From Lethocerus indicus (lineage: Eukaryota; Arthropoda; Insecta; Hemiptera; Belostomatidae), in NCBI GenBank assembly GCA_019843655.1, contig JACDQD010000004.1:2046001-2110000 (forward strand): DNA of 64,000 bases, given 5' to 3'. Below, in pieces: positions 60,116 through 64,000 of the stretch. The notes beneath the pieces are model-generated. The model did not search any database. It was given only the letters and a program-made list of their open reading frames with translations, and had not been told where the DNA came from. Position 1 is the stretch's first letter, and each line of letters starts with the position of its first letter. A program made the position numbers and the translations under genes.

Positions 60116-61007
60116 AGTAGTGTTTTTACCAGTACTGTGGGTTATGTGGTCTATAAATTTGGAAATTTAAATTCTACAAATTGTTTGCATAATTTAATGT
60201 TTTTTTTTACTGATTTCAGCTCGGACCGGCCTCGTTGTCGTAACAACTGTTGAAAAACAAATATTTCAGATTGCTTCTTCGTCTCCAGAACTGACGAATT
60301 GCTACTGACGACGGCGGATAACCCGGATTAACGGTCAAGCTTCCAGTATTTTCACGTGCTCAGGTATTGGATATACGACTATTTGTCTAATTAGGGCGAT
60401 GAATCGTCCCGTTTCAAAACGGAATCCATTCATTGTTCCCGACTGTCGGTGCTGGAATTTTATGTGTAAGAACAGCGGTTGCGTGCGTGGCCCCATTGTT
60501 CAAGCACGCCCCCAAAGTCGCCACTCTCCCTCAGTTTGACTCCGTACAACGTTTTTCTCAGATAAATTTCCACCGCCGGTCCCAGGAGGACGTCAGGTAA
60601 CGGGTCGCCGTTCGGCCGGCATTTGGCGGGGCCTCGTGTCGAATCACGAAACCCACGAGTTTCGTTTACTTCGTTTGGTATGTGAGATTGAACTTCGGGC
60701 CTAAAGTTGTTCACTGGCTTAACTTCACTGGGGCGAATCGCCGCCAGAAGTTCATTATTGTTTTTTTTATAACATCGGCCGGGAGATTAGAGTTCCGCGT
60801 ATATTGTCCTAAACCGAACATATCCTAGAATCTGCAACTGGTGATCGTTAAGTTTCCTCCATTATAATTATACCGCAATAAATTCCGATTGTATTGGAAT
60901 TTACGAGGATATTAGCGATATTTGTTTCATTTCTGTGAAAGTGTTGTACGGCATTTCGAGCAAAACTATTCGCCGTGAAAAATTTGTTCTCCTTCCTAAA
61001 TATTATA
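60116..61007. other. spacer, nothing recognised
   Basis: No supportable feature. Confidence 0.4.
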
Positions 61008-61194
61008 TGGGGTGTCACAAAATTGACGCAAGATTTTATTATGCCACCATTCTTGCAGTAAAGTCGGCGACCGTATTAAAAAAAAAAATCATTTGACAGC
61101 AGGTAGTTTAGGGGTTGAACAATATTTCAAAAATAATGAAAGTTCGGCAGCCACAGTTCGATTCAAATCTCGCGTCAATTTCGGGCCACCCTAT
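61008..61194 (+). mobile_element. second MITE related to 58752-58978
   Basis: Termini GGGGTGTCACAAAATTGACGC and the reverse complement of GGGTGGCCCGAAATTGACGC, with the same interior blocks in opposite orientation (atcatttgacagc; ttcaaaaataatgaaagttc; ggcagccacagttcgatt). Flanked by TA-rich DNA. More decayed than the first copy, and no transposase start codon remains. Confidence 0.75.
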
Positions 61195-63119
61195 ATAACT
61201 ACCAGTAGGAGTTAATTTAATACAATACTGAATGTGTGTGTGTGTCTGTATTTAATTTATTATTTTGGACTGAGGCTTTTGAAAAAAAGGATTTATTTTG
61301 CTTGGGAATGCTTTACCGGATTGCGGCGCAGAGCACTCGGTTCTCAGTGCCGATTGATCATCAGGGCTTTGGGTCACTCCTCGGGGGTGTTGTTCAATTG
61401 TCTGCTAAACCGGGATTCTCCTCCCTCTCACCCTCTAACCCTCTCTCTCTCTCTCTCTCTCTCGGGTCCCCCGGGGTCCAAGACAGAATAAATGCTTTTA
61501 CACCCTCGCCCTCCGCCCTCTACAGGAAATCCACAGGTTGTACGGGGCCCTTAAGGCTTTGAGGCCAACTGGGACGTTTTTCTCTTCCCAATTTCGAAAG
61601 CGCAAGTTTTTTTGTCTCCCGCAATTACCAAGATTAATAATTTTCCGTCAGTAATTTTTTTCTCCGTACATTCAAACCGACAATATACAATTTTACGATA
61701 TCAATTATAAGAAAAGAGTTGTTCGAGTAATCTAAAAGACATGTAATTAGTTGAATATGTCCTCTACAGATCGGATTGAGATGTATAATAAGTATTATAG
61801 TGCTCAGTATGAAGCAATGAGTGATATTGCTGTTGAATTCTTCTGACGAATCGAGTGAAATCGGTAATCACCGAGTTTATTGTTGGGACAGGACACGCCG
61901 GAGTTCGATTCTGTCAGTAGATAGATAGATATACAGATAGATTTGTGCCGAAGTCGAAGGGACAGGAAATGGCTCGGCCGAGGAGCAATAAATATTCGCC
62001 GTTTCGAGATTAAGCAAAGGTTAAGGCTACAAATCTAACGCCGTTCGGGGGAACGCTCATAAGAAAATCGGTAAATTCTTCTAGGATCGAGGCCGGGTCC
62101 TCGCGTCCAATTGACGGTAATTGCGGGCCGCGGCCGCCGGCCGTATATCTCTCTCTCTCCTCGGCGATGGGCGGTATCATCGGCGGCGACCGAAATTCCG
62201 GATAGGTATGCGCCTGCGGTATACGGCGGAAAATAAAAGGGCGGACATTCCTTTTCGACGAAGGCCGGCCGCGTGCGATACACGGGCGACTGAATCGGAC
62301 GGCCGGCAAAGGTTGTTTTAATAATTTAAAACGGTCCGAGAATGAGCCGGTTGGAAAAAAAATTTAATCTAGGACGCCGATCGGGAACCCTGGCATTTGG
62401 CAGTCCCCCGGCGAAGAGACCGGAGCACGGGCCAAATAGAATTAGCGCTCTCAGATTCGAATCGGCAATTTATCTCCACTCTAGACAATATACCGGATAG
62501 CGCCCGGGGCTGTCGGGGCTGTAAATCAAAGTGCCCCCCCGTCAAACAGGCGCGGCCCCCACATCATCACCCTCATAACTGGAAGAAGACACTAGCCGCT
62601 ATGAATAAGAACTTCAGGAGTACCGCACCGAATGGAAGTAGAAAAATCGTACTTTAATCACCAAATCGAACCGGAATTCATCACATTTTCATAACCGGTA
62701 ACGGTCAGAGTAGAAACCCGCACCCCGTGGCCTTGTCGGCAACCCGAGTCGATCGACTGACCTCATATCGTCTGTATGTAATTTGATATCGCTGACAATG
62801 GAGGCGTGCGTAATTCCTTCGCTCGGCCCTAATAGCGCATAAATAAAATGTCCTCGGGCATGATTTATGTTTTCAGGTGTACTCCGCTTGAGGCACCGTT
62901 TCGGAAGGTAATTTTTCGACCGACGATACAATAATTATTGGGGTTTTTTTTTTTCCAGTTTCTCGCCAGTAAAACTTGTGGATCCGGCTGTATTATTCTG
63001 GCAACAAGTGAAATGGGACGAGGGAAACTTAAAGACTGACATAGAGTATCATAAATCTCACTTGACACTAATGAAAATCGCGTAATGCGGCTATGACCTA
63101 TTTATACCGATTATAGAGC
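61195..63119. other. spacer with (CT)n at 61441-61464 and (GATA)n near 61919-61943
   Basis: No gene supported. A GC-rich patch lies at about 62100-62320. Confidence 0.45.
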
Positions 63120-63340
63120 CGAAAAATTGACAATATACAAAGCTGTATCGAATTATTGTGACCCACCAAGATATCCGACGATGCCTCGTATCCTGAAATT
63201 CCGATCGAATGTCCTCCGAACATTCGGTGATTTCTTAAGCATGAGAACCATGTCAGGACAATACTTGAATGAATTGCACCTATTATATACAAGATTGTTG
63301 ATTGTGCAAAAAATAACACGAAACAAAGTATAAATAGAAA
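63120..63340 (+). mobile_element. highly diverged Jockey reverse transcriptase fragment
   Basis: Encodes LTIYKAVSNYCDPPRYPTMP followed by RILKFRSNVLRTF. This aligns in order with KMYKAILKP..SDIARIQRFQSKVLRTI of the fresher copies at 33.9 and 51.5 kb, but with many changes. Confidence 0.55.
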
Positions 63341-64000
63341 ACGAATTTAAGGTTAAAGAGGAATAAGGATAATTGTCCCCCAGGGGTTCGGAGCAAGCGG
63401 GCTTAACAGGAACTGACCAATACCGAGGGAAACTTTTCAACGCTCTTTCCTTCGTTGAATTTATTCGATCCGTTCTCAAGAACTGTTAATTTCGATGAAC
63501 AGCGGGCAGCCGCCGTATGTGTAAGTGCCAAGGCCGGGGTGTGAGCTGCGGCGACCTACGATCCTGAAAATTATTAGCTATTGGGGCCAAACAGCCCCGG
63601 GGGATCCCACGGGAGCCCCACCCCGCGCCGGGCCTTTTTGTTCGCCGCTTTCAAATTGCGTTCAAATTAATACCGCCTCGAAATTCCGTTTCGACTGTCG
63701 GGTCAGATATTCGGCCGGTAACAGTGAACGGAAACGGCTTCTGTACTGCGGCGTTCGATGCACACGAACATAGTGGACGTAACAAACCTGAGTGTACATG
63801 ATTTCCTAATCTGTAATTAATATTTCCAGTCGAACACCCCCACAAAACTATAATATATTTACTAGTATATATTTATTGATAATATTTTTAAATTTAACAT
63901 ACAAAATTACTAACTTTTGCACGTTGAACAATTGCAACATTCTTTACTTTGGAAGAGATCGTTTTCACATAAATTACGGAGAAAAATTAATCATAAAAAT
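63341..64000. other. spacer, nothing recognised
   Basis: No supportable feature up to the window end. Confidence 0.4.

Noticed and set aside
60300..60340. gctactgacgacggcgg, resembling the 5' half of the family P ribozyme
   Set aside because: There is no GAAA or GUC at the needed positions, and the flanks do not match family P.
61900..61920. gagttcgattctg, resembling a tRNA B box
   Set aside because: No A box, acceptor stem or cloverleaf could be drawn around it.

Overview
The window is nuclear DNA from an animal, most likely an arthropod and probably an insect. It has spliced genes with GT-AG introns, AT-rich intergenic DNA, many microsatellites, and decayed transposons of groups common in arthropods (Jockey-type non-LTR retrotransposons, mariner, piggyBac, and elements with the 'MERYTIEQR' transposase start). 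I cannot name the species. Genes are sparse. The only confident one is a three-exon orthologue of LRRC51 (3603-5301, + strand). The last two exons of an unrecognised coiled-coil protein end about 330 bases upstream on the same strand. I saw no convincing host gene in the remaining ~58 kb.

Layout. 1-5.5 kb holds the two genes, with a mariner end between them and a palindromic repeat in LRRC51 intron 1. 5.5-10.7 kb is AT-rich and holds a 10-bp minisatellite and a (TA)n tract. 10.7-54 kb is a mosaic of GC-rich low-complexity islands ((CT)n, (GGT)n), AT-rich spacer and transposon relics. The relics include a piggyBac-like MITE with TTAA duplications, a small inverted-repeat element with 8-bp duplications, a deleted mariner, five Jockey fragments and a piggyBac-like transposase fragment. 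54.6-57.76 kb is a GC-rich tandem array of ~70-77-bp units that runs into a 100-N assembly gap. 57.9-64 kb returns to AT-rich DNA with two related MITEs and a last Jockey fragment.

The most striking content is one repeat family, called 'family P' here, with about 18-20 copies. Each fuller copy is a long palindrome. Its most conserved block, present in each arm, reads as a type I hammerhead ribozyme: stem I GCUA/UAGC, core CUGAAGA, a short GGC/GCC stem II, GAAA, a self-complementary stem III (ACCGGU) and a GUC cleavage site. About seven copies keep all the key positions. A tail of about 40 bp occurs at only one end of any copy, and one truncated copy has a perfect 15-bp target duplication. Hammerheads, inverted LTR-like arms, a one-sided tail and variable target duplications are known for Penelope-like elements and their satellites. 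My inference is that family P is a non-autonomous, ribozyme-bearing retroelement family of that kind. A second, unrelated hammerhead-like motif lies at 32.06 kb, with a decayed relative at 47.38 kb. None of this has been tested by covariance model or experiment.
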